From Membranipora membranacea (Eukaryota > Bryozoa > Gymnolaemata > Cheilostomatida > Membraniporidae), in assembly GCA_914767715.1 (NCBI GenBank), contig OU612075.1:10046001-10110000 (forward strand): 64,000 nt of DNA, written 5' to 3'. The position numbers and the translations under genes were made by a program. The stretch's first letter is position 1, and the number at the start of each line of letters is the position of its first letter. Below, piece after piece: positions 48,761-62,300 of the stretch. The notes beneath the pieces are model-generated. The model saw only the letters and a list, made by a program, of their open reading frames with translations, had not been told where the DNA came from and did not search any database.

Positions 48761-50397
48761 TCTACAGATGCTGTATTGTGCTGACTGCCTGCTGCCGGAT
48801 CACGTTGTGCAAGAAAGTATTCATGATTCCTCAGTAAACTGTTTTAAATCATGTACGCCAGCTTTGAATCACCTTTCACTAATATTATCATGATGTGGTT
48901 TGAGTTATGTAATAAATACTGGTTGTATATCTGAGATTATAGTTAGGGTCACTTTCTTTTGACATAAGTATAGGAAACCTGCCCAATGCCCCCACTGTTT
49001 TCTCCTATTGAGAGGGCAATTTCTGTTACGATGATGCATTCAATTCAGCAGCTTCCATTACTCATAAACACCAATATTTATATTCATTTCAATGTGTATA
49101 AACATTCCTAAATGGTTGTCATGTAGCTCTGTCGAAAAAGTGCATGACCAGGCTAGCATTTATAATCTTTGAGGATCATTATAAGTTCAATATGAGTTCA
49201 GTGCCTCATGGCTATTAGTTTTGGAATCGCCATGCCTCATTATATAACCCACCCATTTTTACCACTCAAGGGTTGATATAGGCAGCAGTAGCAGTGATGG
49301 CAACAACTCCAAATTTAATCATTTTTTCTCCTTCTCCCCCAACTGTTGCCGTCCAGGATGATATTGTCTGTCAAATAAAATAGTGTATAGCATGGAAGCA
49401 GAGAAATTTTGCGGGAGTCAATATTCCTCCATCAGAAAGAGGGAGGAAACTTAATGAACTCAAGTTGTAACTAGATAAAAGGATATCACGATGAAAGCTA
49501 CTTCCTTCAAAGCTATAGCTGAGAATGATACCACAACTTTAACTTCCGTTCCTGGTATATTTGCCGACTGGGCCTAAACAATGGTAGCTGCCGCTGCAGG
49601 CTACTGGTCAGATGGAATTATGCTTTTAGACTTGAAGTCTGCTGTATGTGCTGCCTTGGACAATTTTTAGCAGTTACTGACAAATATTTTCAACCAAGAT
49701 CTTTTTTTGCCACCCAGCAAACCCGACACCATCATCATTCACCCAAGGAATCCAAGACGGCAGGCTTAGAACAGGTGGAAAGCAGGCTTATAGATTGGTC
49801 TGGTGTATTTTGCTTTTCACAGTATTAGTAGTAGTAGTAGTGAGAGCGCTTTTCTGTGATTTATACTTATAGTTATACTTATCTGCGATTGAGGAGATGT
49901 CTCCTTTATAGATGTTGGGAGACAACTCACCAGAGCTTGATCACAGGCCTGTTCATCAACTACGCCGAATAAGATATATTTTATGGATTTTTATCATGCA
50001 TCCCATATGCTTTCCAATTGTCTTTTCGTTTCTGGATTTTTTTAATGTGTAGTATTTTCCAGCTTGTGAGGGTCCACAGTTCATGAAAATAGAATTTTTG
50101 GCACACTATAATATAATATAATCAAAGTCAGATCTTTCTTATTTTTTTCACTTTCCGGACGAACTTTTAATGTGTAAATTTATTATCTGAATGTGTGTAT
50201 TTCTGGTTTTTTTATTACTTCGTTAATTACATTGCATAAAGGATTGCATAAGGATTGCATGAGGATTGCATAAAAGATGCATTTCGCGTTGATTTGTGTA
50301 TAAAAATGTGATAAAAATCACACAAAGACCCGGATCTGCTGTCCCCATGAGTTTATGGAAGTACTGATAGTTTTATTGAGTGGCAGGTGTGGAGCAT
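48761..50397. other. Upstream region of the secreted-protein gene; no other gene recognised
   Basis: Intergenic, AT-rich. No TATA box could be placed with confidence. A short (TAG)n run is at about 49826-49841. Confidence 0.5.
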
Positions 50398-51036
50398 GTA
50401 GGTATGTACTTCTGTGATTTTAAGATTCAAAGTAGGACGACTCTTAAATATGATGAGTTCTAGTGTTTATTTCACCTTCCGTTTTCCGCCATTGCAAGGG
50501 GATTAGCTTCTGAAGAACTTCTGTGCTGAAAATCGGCAATTAGCCAACAGGGAAGTTGCACCGTATGATCTATTCCAAAAATTAGCTGTTGGCTGCTGCT
50601 AGTGATGAAAAAACACACTTTTCTGAATTATCGTATTCAGAATAGTGCGACGAAGCGGAGCGGATAATTGGTTATACTGTATATTGTCTTCTCTTGATTT
50701 ATTTTATATTCAAGAAATAAATCAAGAGAAGACAATATACAGTATAACCAATTATCCGCTTCCGCTTCGTCGAACAATCCTGAACGCGATAATTCAGAAA
50801 GGTCTGGTTTTTCATGACCAGAACCTCTTACAATCTCAATTTTTAAATGAATCCAACAGTGCAACTTAAGTGTTTGCTAATTTGCCAAATTAGGGTCCAG
50901 AAGTTCTTCAGAATCTGATTACCATGCAACGGTGAAAACGGGGAGGTGGAAATTATTGAACTAACAAAAGTATTCATCATATTTAAGAGTTGTCATCCTT
51001 TGTATCTCAAAACCACAGAAATATGTACCTATATCC
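50398..51036. mobile_element. Fold-back element, about 640 bp, with near-perfect central hairpin
   Basis: The outer arms (GTAGGTATGTACTTCTGTGA, then TTTAAGATTC onward) are imperfect inverted repeats (right end ...CACAGAAATATGTACCTATA). The central part, about 50650-50772, is a nearly perfect palindrome: GCGGATAATTGGTTATACTG, then TATATTGTCTTCTCTTGATT, with a short loop. The sequence fold is continuous, so the whole unit is one palindrome with a younger or better-kept centre. Confidence 0.75.
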
Positions 51037-51626
51037 AGCTAGCATTGATATACATTAGGTGGATCAGGGGAACATAGATGACCCTTCATAAGCAATGGCA
51101 ATTTATGTGATTATATATTTATGAATATATATCAATGGCAGCTAGCAATAAACTTCACAACCTATTTCAAGCATTTGCGAAAAGACAAACTTTTCTACTT
51201 GAGAAGACTAATTTACAAAACCACATAAGCACACCTGTTTGCAGCTTAGAAAAAGTTTATTCCCTCCATTGTGCCGGAGTGATAATGCGAAAGTTAGTAA
51301 TTCAATGCAAGCTTAATATCAGAAACCATTAAATCTATCAATCTTTCTCCACTGTAGGACTATTTGACATGCAAACGTTGTAATACTTGTTTAAATCTAA
51401 ATTTTGTCATAATTCTGAGTACTAATAACAAAAGAAACAAATAGACAATAATGGTTTGCCATTATCTAAGATCTGTGTTGGTAATCTTCAGCAAAACTTA
51501 TGCGCTGCTATCTTATCAATGCTATGCTGTCGGTGGTGTTGTGGTCAGAGTGAATATTACTAAATAGTTGCTCTATTTCCTCAGTTTCTTTAATTGATCA
51601 TCAGACTGATTTTCAATCTTTGCCAA

Positions 51627-52392
51627 TCACAACAACTATGGTGGTGTAGTGGTTAGAGTGATGGACTCGTGATCAGAAGCTTACTGGTCCTGGATCCGGT
51701 CAGTCATGGCTGTTCTTCAATTCAGGTAGTTGGTGAGCAGCTGAGTTGGTGAGGAGAGTTGGTGCTCTGGAGAGTTGGTGCTGAGATGCGTTTCTTTGTT
51801 GCAGGTTGCTGGTGAATTGGTATGCTGACAGGGTTGGAGAGGCAACACAGGATGGTGAGTCGACAAGAGTTCACAGCAGGAATTGGTGAGTTGGTGACAG
51901 CAAACAGGTAAGGTAGGTAAAGTGTTCAGTAGAAAGCTGGGGGGTTTTAATACCCTGGAGAATGAAGATAAGGGAGTTTTGTTTAAACTTCTCAAATAAA
52001 TTAGATAGTTTTTTTAATTTAAAAAAATTTAATTCATTCAATTCAACAAAACGCCCTTATCTTCATTCTCCAGGGTATTATAACCCCCCAGCTTTCTGCT
52101 GAACACTTCACCAACCTTACCTGTTTGTTCTCACCGACTCACCAATTCCTGCTGTGAACTCTCGTCGACTCACCACCATGTGTTGCCTCTGCAACCCTGT
52201 CAGCAAACCAACTCACCAGCAACCTGCAACGAAGAAACGCACCAGCTCTTCAGAGCTCCAACTCTCCTCACCAACTCACCTGCTACCTGAAACAAAGAAT
52301 GAGGGTGTACCAGTTGAGGATCGAACTCAGGACCAGGAAGCAACTGGTCACAAGTCCATCACTCTAACCACTACACCACCATAGTTGTTAAG
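51627..52392. mobile_element. Two tRNA-derived SINEs tail to tail
   Basis: The left copy (+) starts ACAACTATGGTGGTGTAGTG, then GTTAGAGTGATGGACTCGTG, an A-box-like tRNA head. The right copy (-) has the same head and a cleaner B box (GAGTTCGATCCTC on the minus strand, near 52325). Each arm is about 350 bp and includes the same body (GCAACCTGC, ACTCACCA repeats, AAGCTGGGGGGTT). They meet in an AT-rich middle at 51985-52045. Flanking sequence CAGTTTCTTTAATTGATCAT at about 51580-51605 is also mirrored at about 52415-52438, so the inversion includes flanking DNA. Confidence 0.7.
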
Positions 52393-53308
52393 GGTTGCAG
52401 AGCTCGGAACTTAGTCTGATGATCAATTGAAGAAACTTTGATTCTGGCCTTGGCAAACTGTCTGCCACCGAGGTCAAAAGCCAAAAATGGCTGTAAGATG
52501 CACCACCAAGCGTTCTCATATGGTCTCATATTTTAGTTGCTGGTATGGCCATTCCATAACCATCCACAGCCCAGACTGCACATCAGGATTCGGCTATTAA
52601 CTCTGCCTTATTATTGTATATGACTTGAATCTAAAACAGTAAGTTCATTTCTATTATATAGTGCAGAATTTCTTATGAGATTCTTATAGTACATGTATTA
52701 CTTTTTTCAGAGCAATAACCATATAAAAAAAAAACAGAAAGATGTGGTCTTAATAATTATGTGTAAGGATGGCATATTTTTATCAGATCTCATATGAGCC
52801 AAAAATTAAATGTAATATATATATATTATATTTATTGTAAGTAATGACACCAAATTATAGAAATGGCCGGATATGAAATGTATAAAGTTTCCAACACACA
52901 GGTATGGCTGTATATACATGATGATTTACAGTGATTGTCGTACTCTAACACTACGGGACAGGGCCACAGGAAACTTGTATTCTAACAATACGGGACAGGG
53001 GCACAGGAAAATAAAGAATACTGGTAAGTGATTGTTACAAACATGGACGGACAAACTGAGACAAAAAAGTCAGGCATTATCTGCACAATAGGAGGGAATT
53101 TCTTACATATTTCATAAAAAAAAACAATTAATATTGCTAACTACCAAGAGAAGAAAAATGCTTAGCCATTGTCATGATAGTAGTGTTAAAAAAAGATTGA
53201 GAGATTCTGTAAATAATATCAAGGTTGAAACGAGATATAAAGTGATAAAAAATATATGTAGATGTCTTTCAATATTACAGCCTCTGAAAATGGTCTCTTT
53301 TTCAAAGT
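52393..53308. other. No gene recognised
   Basis: Lies downstream of the ABCC gene. A short direct repeat (ACGGGACAGGGNCACAGGAAA) occurs at about 52953 and 52990. No exon seen. Confidence 0.5.
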
Positions 53309-56300
53309 TTAGAATTTGCGTTGATATTTATTTGCCTCCTTATTTGGGAGAAGATGGTTGAATGCTGCAGTGAGACGGCTACTCTGAAAAGCTGGAATAT
53401 AATAGCCTGGATTCCTACTGCCGGGCATCATACGGGACGCTGCCTCTGCCTCCTTCATTGCAGGAGCCACATATGGCTTGTTTTCGTATTTGTGACGAGC
53501 TATCTCTCTCAGTAGGTTGGCCTCCTGGGTACCTCGCTATATCAAAAACAGTTACATGTTCACATTATGGGTGAAACAAAATCTGTGATATTGTATCAGT
53601 ATCATCATTATTGTAGTAAAAACTGCAATTTGACAGATGACGGAATTGAAACTGTGGACTTAGCTTATTGCCATATCGCTGCTCATGCTGATTACATATT
53701 TCAGCTATTTTATAGGGTCACTATTATTACCGCGCTCAGGGAATCATATCAGAGTGAGCAATCTGGATAGGATTCAGATGTCAAATCATCCACTTCATTT
53801 ATTGAGCCTGGATTGAAATGCATGAAGTGGAGAACTTGTAGAGTTGCCCATTACTGTTATGAGTAACTCTCAGTAAAGCCCCTGAAAGCGTACATGAGGC
53901 ATTCACTGTCAGTTAGGAATGCCAGTAAATGCCTCTTCTACAATTTGTTGTGCAGCCAGGGCCAACATTACAGTATGTCACATTCAACAAATTTGAGTGA
54001 TGATTTCATTTTTCTGAGACCTACACAACTAGAGCGAAAGCTAATGTAAACTGCTAACACTCCATATGACACGTGTGACACATACCATGTGTATTTATTA
54101 CATATACATATATCAGTTCATCTATCAGGTCATATATCATGTCACATATCATGTGATATTTGAGACATATACTATGTGACATATGTGAGATAGACCATAT
54201 GACAATTATAACATATACCAAGTGACATGTGTGACATATACCATGCTAAATGTGTGACATATACCAAGTGACATGTGTGATATATACCAAGTGACATGTG
54301 TGATATATACCAAGTGACATGTGTGATATATGTGTGATATATACCTGTCTGACTAGGCTGTAGAAGATTCCCTTCTCATTTTGTAATAGCATGTGTGGAG
54401 GGTCGAGCTCTTTAATTTTACCGTTATCCATCACCATAATACGGTCAGCATCTATGACTGTCTTCAGTCGTCTAGCTATAGTTATCACAGTACACTGCTC
54501 GAAATTACGCTTCACTATCTTCTGTAGCAATGCTGCCGACCTGAATAATAAGGAATATCAACATATTTTACCACATATCCAATCGCAGCAGGGAAAAATA
54601 ACTCAGAGTCAAGTCAGACATACAAATCAAGACAAGTCATAACTTGGGACTTGACTCCAAATGACTTGACTCATGGGTGACTTTATCCCAGCTCTGCAGG
54701 ATATAAATGAACATCTGACTTAGTTGTGAGCTATCTTACCATGTGCAAAATGTTTGAAATCGGAAACGAATACCCCCTATAATCATTATAGTAGTTGAAT
54801 TTAAAATAATGTCTTAATTCTTGTGACTTAATAATATTTATGTATGAGTCTGTACATCTTGATGTTTCAATAAGAGAACATATTTTATGAGAAATTGTTT
54901 TTTGTATGTTGGTTGAGATGAGTTTATGCACTGATCAACAATAGTGTGAGCCTTACTTTAGGGTACTGGATATAAAAATGCAAATCAGCAAATTACTTAC
55001 CTAGGATCGACGTTGTCCATAGTTTCCTCTATGATAAGTATTTTAGGATTGGTGATGAGTAAGACTCTGGCGAGACAGAGCAGCTGTTTCTGACCGACTG
55101 TTAGATGAGGTAACAGGTGAGACATGTCAGCATACAAACGACCAGGTAAACTCTCTACTTTGTGCTTCAAATTCACCTACAAATATAACATAAGTTTCAT
55201 ATAATACATAATAATAATAATATAATAATAATAATATAATATAATAAAAGCATTTCATACAATAATATTTTTTTAATGTTTTGTAATATTTCATTTTTAT
55301 ATTATTATTGATAAGCTTAGATAAAGTAAAGACGGGGAGTAAATGTTAGATAGTGTAGTTCCTACAAATACTTTACTCCTCTAAAGGGTCAAGGCATGTA
55401 GGAGCGGTCTGAAGCAATGAGTAAGCATCACACAGATATAACCCCTTCTGGCACACTGGGATATCAGGGAACACAGGCTAGTTTGTTCATTGATACACCC
55501 AAGTTAAGACAATAAGGCAGGGGGTCAAGTTTCAGATACATTGTAAGCATACCTCTTCTAATATCCGCCAGAGATCTGAATCTGATGCTTTGCCAGTAAC
55601 ATCCAGATTCTGTCTGAGATTACCGCTGAAGAGCGGGGCGTCCTCCGGTACAACCGCAATCTTCTCTCTTAACTCCTGTAGTACAATATATTCGAGATCA
55701 ACTTGCATGAAAGAGTGATTTAGAAAAATAAGGTTACAGGTGGAGCAATTGCAGTTGGTGGTCCAGGTGCATAACAACAAGCATTAAATTTTGAGTTTAA
55801 AATGTCAACTTCAGTAAAAATAGGCAATTTTTGTCATCACTGACCTTTAAGCTGAGAGTAGCAGTATCAACACCATCTATTCTGATGACTCCATTGGGCT
55901 CAAATAGCCTGAGAATAGCGGCTACCATTGAGTGTTTACCTGCGCCTGTTCTCCCAACAACTCCAACCTACAGAATAAAAACATTGGGAGTTTGGCATCA
56001 TCAAAAGAAATATTGAAACTTAGAAAGCAGGAAAGATCCATTACATATCTTTTGGTCATAGGTATTTGTAATACAGTATACCGCTGCACAGCAAGCTCGG
56101 ACTATGGATAGGCAATTTATCATACCTCAAACTAACATAATGCTTTTATCGCCGAAAAATCCGACTAAACTATGACCTTGTCTTAGATCACGCTGGATCC
56201 TGTTTGCTTGAATTTGGAGCTTCTCCCCTTTACTTTTCAGTATATGTTCACTTATTGTAACTTATAGATTAGGGATGGATTGGTTCTTCATGTCACTTTC

Positions 56301-59300
56301 CATTGCACGTAACGCTCAAAAGACATATTTTGACATGCTCTACTCACCTTTTCATAAGCTCTGAAGCAGCAGTATATGTTCCTGAGAGCTCTTACTCCAG
56401 TATCTGGGTAAGTCAGTGATACGCTCTCAAACGTTATAATACCATAGGTAGGCCAGTTAGAAGGGGGCATATCTACTGACGCCCCTGTGGTGCCCGAGTA
56501 AGTCTCAGGCTTCAAACATGTGTAGTCTAGCACCTAAAAACCGAAGGCAGAATTAAGCTAATTCGATTATTGTTAGGCCGTGTGAGCTAAACGATCGGAA
56601 TTATCTAAGTAACCTTTGCTAACAGCACCTATAAATCGTGAGGAGAAGGCAGATCGACGATTTGGTCCTCCATCCGCTCTTGGTTAACTTTTATAAGCTG
56701 TCGGACATAAACACTGCAACGTTTAAGTGAGTTCTTAGCCAAGATAATCCAGTGAAGATAAATCCTCTAACTGTGATTCATTTTTTTCCAGTGGAAATGT
56801 ACATTGTCTGAAATCCTTGGACTCTAGATACCTCTTCCAACCCCTACTAGCAACAGAGATCAAATTAGTTGATGACCTGAAGTGTAAGAAGTGATTAGCG
56901 ATAGTAATATCCACTAACAACTAATAATCACAGTTAAAATCACCAAACTAAAGATAAGCATGACCTTGACATACCCTTTGTACCGCAGCCATCTGATAGT
57001 CGATCTCAACTGAATTTCTCACAGTAGTCTGGAATGTCCACATCAGATTGACAGCGTAGACTAAAGCAAGGCACAAACATACCTTCTCTATCTCACCTCT
57101 CTCTGCAATCAAATAACAGTCATTTGATTGTGTTATACAAGTTATGTACACTTTTTAAAAATTTGTTTATATACCCTAGAAGAGCAAAATATTTGCAGGA
57201 GGAAAGATTCGCCATTTTTTTACGTGCTTGGAATAATAAAATTCATTTCTAGCTAAAAAATTTCACTATCTTCAAATTTGATAAGCTCCCACCTTGGCTA
57301 GCTAAAATATGTGCCAGCTAAAATTAAGTCACCCAAAATTATTTTTCAAAATACAATAAACATTCAAGAAGGCTTTAAGTTCTATCAAACAATGTAAGCA
57401 TTGAAGATCTCCGACTTCCAAGCTATTGGTTTCAGGGATCCAGTACAGGAGTATCGGTGACTGCTTGTTAGCACATTGATGACGTGATATACTATTCATG
57501 TATATCTCTGATCGATAGAGAGTGAACTAATTCACTTAGCATGAGGATCATCAGCAAGAATTTAGTGTGTCAAGCCGAGTTCAATTTTACTAATTAGGGG
57601 TGGGTACATGTTAGTACTCGTACTAAATTGGCTCTGACGATCAGAGCTACACATGATAATAGTATCTATAGTCTTGATATCAGTAAGGCTTGTTAGAACT
57701 GAGTAGAGGTAATGACTACTTACCAGTGACCGGGTTTTCAGCCACAACCACAGATAAGACAGCCAGCATAACTACAAACACCATACAGAATATATCCAGT
57801 ATGAGAGCAAACCATCTGTTAGTGGCTATATAAGTATAACAAGCTGCGGTGTGTTTATCCTGTAGATTGTCGAAGCTATGCAGGAATCTGTCCTCCGAGC
57901 CAAGAGCTCTGATCGTCCACAAACCTTCTAATGTGGTCGATAGGTGATTAAATACAGGAAACCGTGCTGAAAAAAACAAAGAAAGATTAATTATGGATAG
58001 GGTTTCTAATTATAAAAGGGGTGGAATATAATGAGAGTACAGGGAGGGCAGGGCCGTTCCTTTATTTGACCAGCCGACATCTCAACATGTGGTATTTAAG
58101 GCTAAGATGAGTTTCTTTAGGGAAAAGATGGGCAACTGAATCGAAAAGAGTGGCTAATACTCCAATTGAAAGATTGTTCTTGAAACTTTTCTACTCACAT
58201 TTTCCTTCGATGGATTTTATATCTCTGGCAGACTGGCAGTAATAATATCGAGTAAATATAAATAAGGCTAATAGTGGAATCAGTAGAATTCCCATCCAGA
58301 AGTTACCAGCGCAGCCCATCACTAGAGCTGCCACGATCGTCCCAAAGGTCTGCCAACATAAAACCAAAAAAACATGAACACGCCATCATGAATATGCATT
58401 CAGTTTCTCACCTCAGCATGGAAATATCATTATGATCAGAATAAGGGAGTTCACATAAATCCAAGTTTGAATCAATAATTTGTGGTGTTGTGCCCTCTTT
58501 GATCCAGAATGTCTGAGAGTAGGCAAATCCCATATATTTTATCTTTTTTGACGAAAAAAAAATTATGGAGGTTAGGTAAGGAGTGCAGGACAAAACAAAA
58601 ACAATTGATATAATTCCCCAGTTGATATATAACCAAGCGTCTAGTATTCAACTCATCTGTCATACCAACTCAATAAAACCATGATGAACAGTAAGGCAAT
58701 TCAGGTCTATGAATAAAACAACAAACTTTTATCTGCATAAAAATACCCACCATAATCATATCAAACATGGTGGCTGGAAGAAGATCATCAGATTGCACAA
58801 TGTCCTGAGAGAATCTCTTTAGTAGTTCACTGGTGGGATCTCGCTGTAAATCTGAGAGTGGTGCTCTTATAATAGCCTACAATAATCATCATCATTATAT
58901 ATAGAATATATACTTTTTAACTTCATATCATAGGTTACATTATATATATATATAAATCTTTATTTGATTAAAAAATATTATGTATTATATATATTTACGG
59001 GTGACAGCTAATACGGAAGATTAGCACAGCCTTAAACAGTAAGAAATTTGAATCAAAATAATTTTCGAGAGAGAATGGTAGCATTTTGAGCATTTGGTTG
59101 ATAGGTTGATCCTATTTGATTCTAGTTCCTCAACAATCAACACAGCATTTTACCGTTTTGGTTTCCATTTCATAGCTGGATAAAAGTCCCAACTAAAAAT
59201 GATAAATTATAATGTGATGTGACAAAATAATGGACTCGCCCTTATAATATATAGTTGGACTAACCTGAAAGAGTTCAGTGTGTAGAGTTTTGCTGGCTAT

Positions 59301-62300
59301 GAGCATAGATTGGAAGAAAGTTATACCAGTGAGAAATGAGAATATTATACAGCATAGACTAAGAGCCAGGTATATGTAGAAATAGGTGGAGGTGGGTACC
59401 CCTTCAATGAACCATCTGTCCGCCCTAAAATATAAGATACAAGCATTGTTCTGATGGGAAGAGAAAGAAACGGATCAATCGACAGTATCAGCTAATCTAT
59501 TTCCAATTACTCAGGAAATAAAGGATTCATAGAGTCATATATATCAAAATATCCAGCAAGTGTCATTCACTTTTTAGAACATCAATGATGAATTAGGTTG
59601 CTTTTCATTACCACTTCAAACATCATAGCTGCACAAAATAGCTGTCAATAAATTATATCAATTTAAAGAACACACGCTCATCATTTGGTCGGATCATGTC
59701 AAGATGCTTTTTTGCATAATCATAATATATAAAGTTCTCACTCTGGTTTTGTTTGGGTGAAGGAGGGGCATTTCATTTACATCCCCAACAAAACAGCTTA
59801 TGGTACTAGGACTACCATTTCAAATATCCATAAATGCTATGATACCCAGAAAAATGAATACCTAGAGCCTTGAATACCCAGAAACTTGAATACCCAGAAA
59901 CATGAACACCCAGAAACTTGAATATCCAGAAACTTGAATATCCAGAAACTTGAATACCCAGAACAATGAACACCCAGAAACATGAACACCAATAAACTTG
60001 TATTCCCAGAAACTTAAATTCCCAGAAACTTACCAGTACACAAGGAGCCAGTCACTGACAGTAAAAGTACCCATACTGATGAGCCACAGTACAGCTATAG
60101 CAAACACAATACCTCCACCTCCAGCTAAGTTTATATAATCACCATACACTGTCCACGAGGTACCAGGGTTGGTACGCTTACCACCCGACTTATCGCTTAT
60201 AAGCAGACTGTGTAGAGACTTGGCCTACAATAGAGCGATTTGATCGAATGAGTTGAGGTAGATGCAGGGGGAAATAAAATTTGACAAGAAAATAAATCTG
60301 ACAAATGATAAATTACTGTTCGGGATAAAAATACTCACATATTTAATTTAGTGACCCGGCCAAAATGTGGTCGAATTAAGGGGTGTAAAATTTTCTGATT
60401 TCTGAAGTCATTTCATGTGAGCTATAATCAGAATTTTAAGAGAAATCACGTTATTTTTATTAAGAACGGGATAAATATTTAGCATATTTCTATTAGCGAA
60501 ATTGTGAAATTCTTAAATCGAATGAAAACCTTTGTCTGGTAAGAAATTTTTTTGCTGTCAATTTTGAAAATTAATCTCCACCATCCCTATGGTATAATAT
60601 AATGATATAGCTTAATATAATGTAACATAATACATAGCCTCTTACCTCTGTGCCATCCAGATTGATGCTGACCAGACTAGCATTGAGACTTTCTATAGAC
60701 AGCTGCTGGCTCCCACATGCTCTTCTCTTGGTCTTACTTAGCCCTGGAGTGGAGGCCAAGCTAGCCTCTATGGTCGGGGCACGCTCTACCTCATACTCTG
60801 AGAGCATTGCTGAGAAGTTAACTCCTGACGCTAACAGCTCTTCATAAGTACCTTGCGATGTTATGTTACCCTGAAGAAAAATAAATATCAACAATGTATA
60901 ATTCTTATATTGAACCATTTATGTCCATCTTGATTTTAATTTTTTATCACAAGAAAAAGTTGTAAGTGGAAACAATTGATTGCTGCTCTCTTGAAGTTAT
61001 ATATGCAGTTTTTACCAGCATATTTGATTTCATGTTCTCACTTTGCAAAAATAATTCTGAATAAGGGTGTGTAAGAGGATGATTTCACACACAAAAAAAA
61101 ACAAATTCATTTTAGGAAGTTATCTCCTCTTCGATATTAGTGGGAAACTCCCAGAATTACAATAGGGTTTATTTTTTAACTTGTTGTCCTGCATTGCTAA
61201 GAACGCAGTAAAAATTGATACTCCAGATGTGATACTACCATTTCTGTCAAAGACAGTTCAACTTGTAACATCAATATGAGATACTTACGTCTTGCATGAC
61301 AAGGACTTGATCAGCGACCTTGACATAGGGCAGCTGCTGTGTAACTAATACTACAGTCGTGTCCTTAAGCAGACCGCATACACACTTGTTAAATATTGTC
61401 CTCCCGACGTAAGAGTCAACACATCCTGTAAATAGGCAAAAGTTGATGTTGAAACCCATATCAAAACAGAAATATGACATAAAAACTGTTCATTGTGATC
61501 ACAATCATGCCCTTCATTCGTCTGTATAGATTCACTGTAGCCACCAGGGAAAATACACTCCATCTTAAATAAAAGCATTCAAAATCGATGATAGGGCTAT
61601 GGCAAAAATCTGGATACTAGCATAGAATTGTCCTAGACTGTAACAATAACTAGTGCCATATGAATGGTATTCCAAATAAGCCATAATAAATAACACCAAA
61701 TAAAATAAACTTACCAAATGGATCATCTAGTAGATATAGGTCGGCTTGTCTGTAGATTGTTCTAGCGAGGCTGATCTTTACCTTCTGTCCAAATAGCAGC
61801 TCATAACCATGTTCACCAATGATAGACATGTCACTATGTGGTAACGCCTCTATGTCCTACAAGAAAACATCTCAAAACTATAATTTGTGGGTTTGATCAG
61901 CGTGATATAAGCAAGATATACATTATACGCACAGGAAACCTTACAACCTTACAACGCATACTTGCGCATGAAATGACACATTTTGTAGTTTCCTAAATCC
62001 TAAAAATGCTAACAAATTACATCCAGAGATCAATAGAGTAAACAATCACAGCTGAAATTTTCATGACCATTCTAAGGCAGACACAGATTGAAGAACTAAA
62101 GAAATCAAATTTTAAATGGACTGCGGAGTAATTATAAGCTAGAGTTTAATTTAGTAGCATGAGGGTGACCGAATGGTAGATAGCCCTAATGTTCATAAGC
62201 TTTGGTCAGTGTTTATATAAGCCAATAAGGTAGAGTTTCACAATTGCTCCCCTGTGGTACATGTCTATTAATTAGAGAGAGAAAGTATCTTACCTTATTG

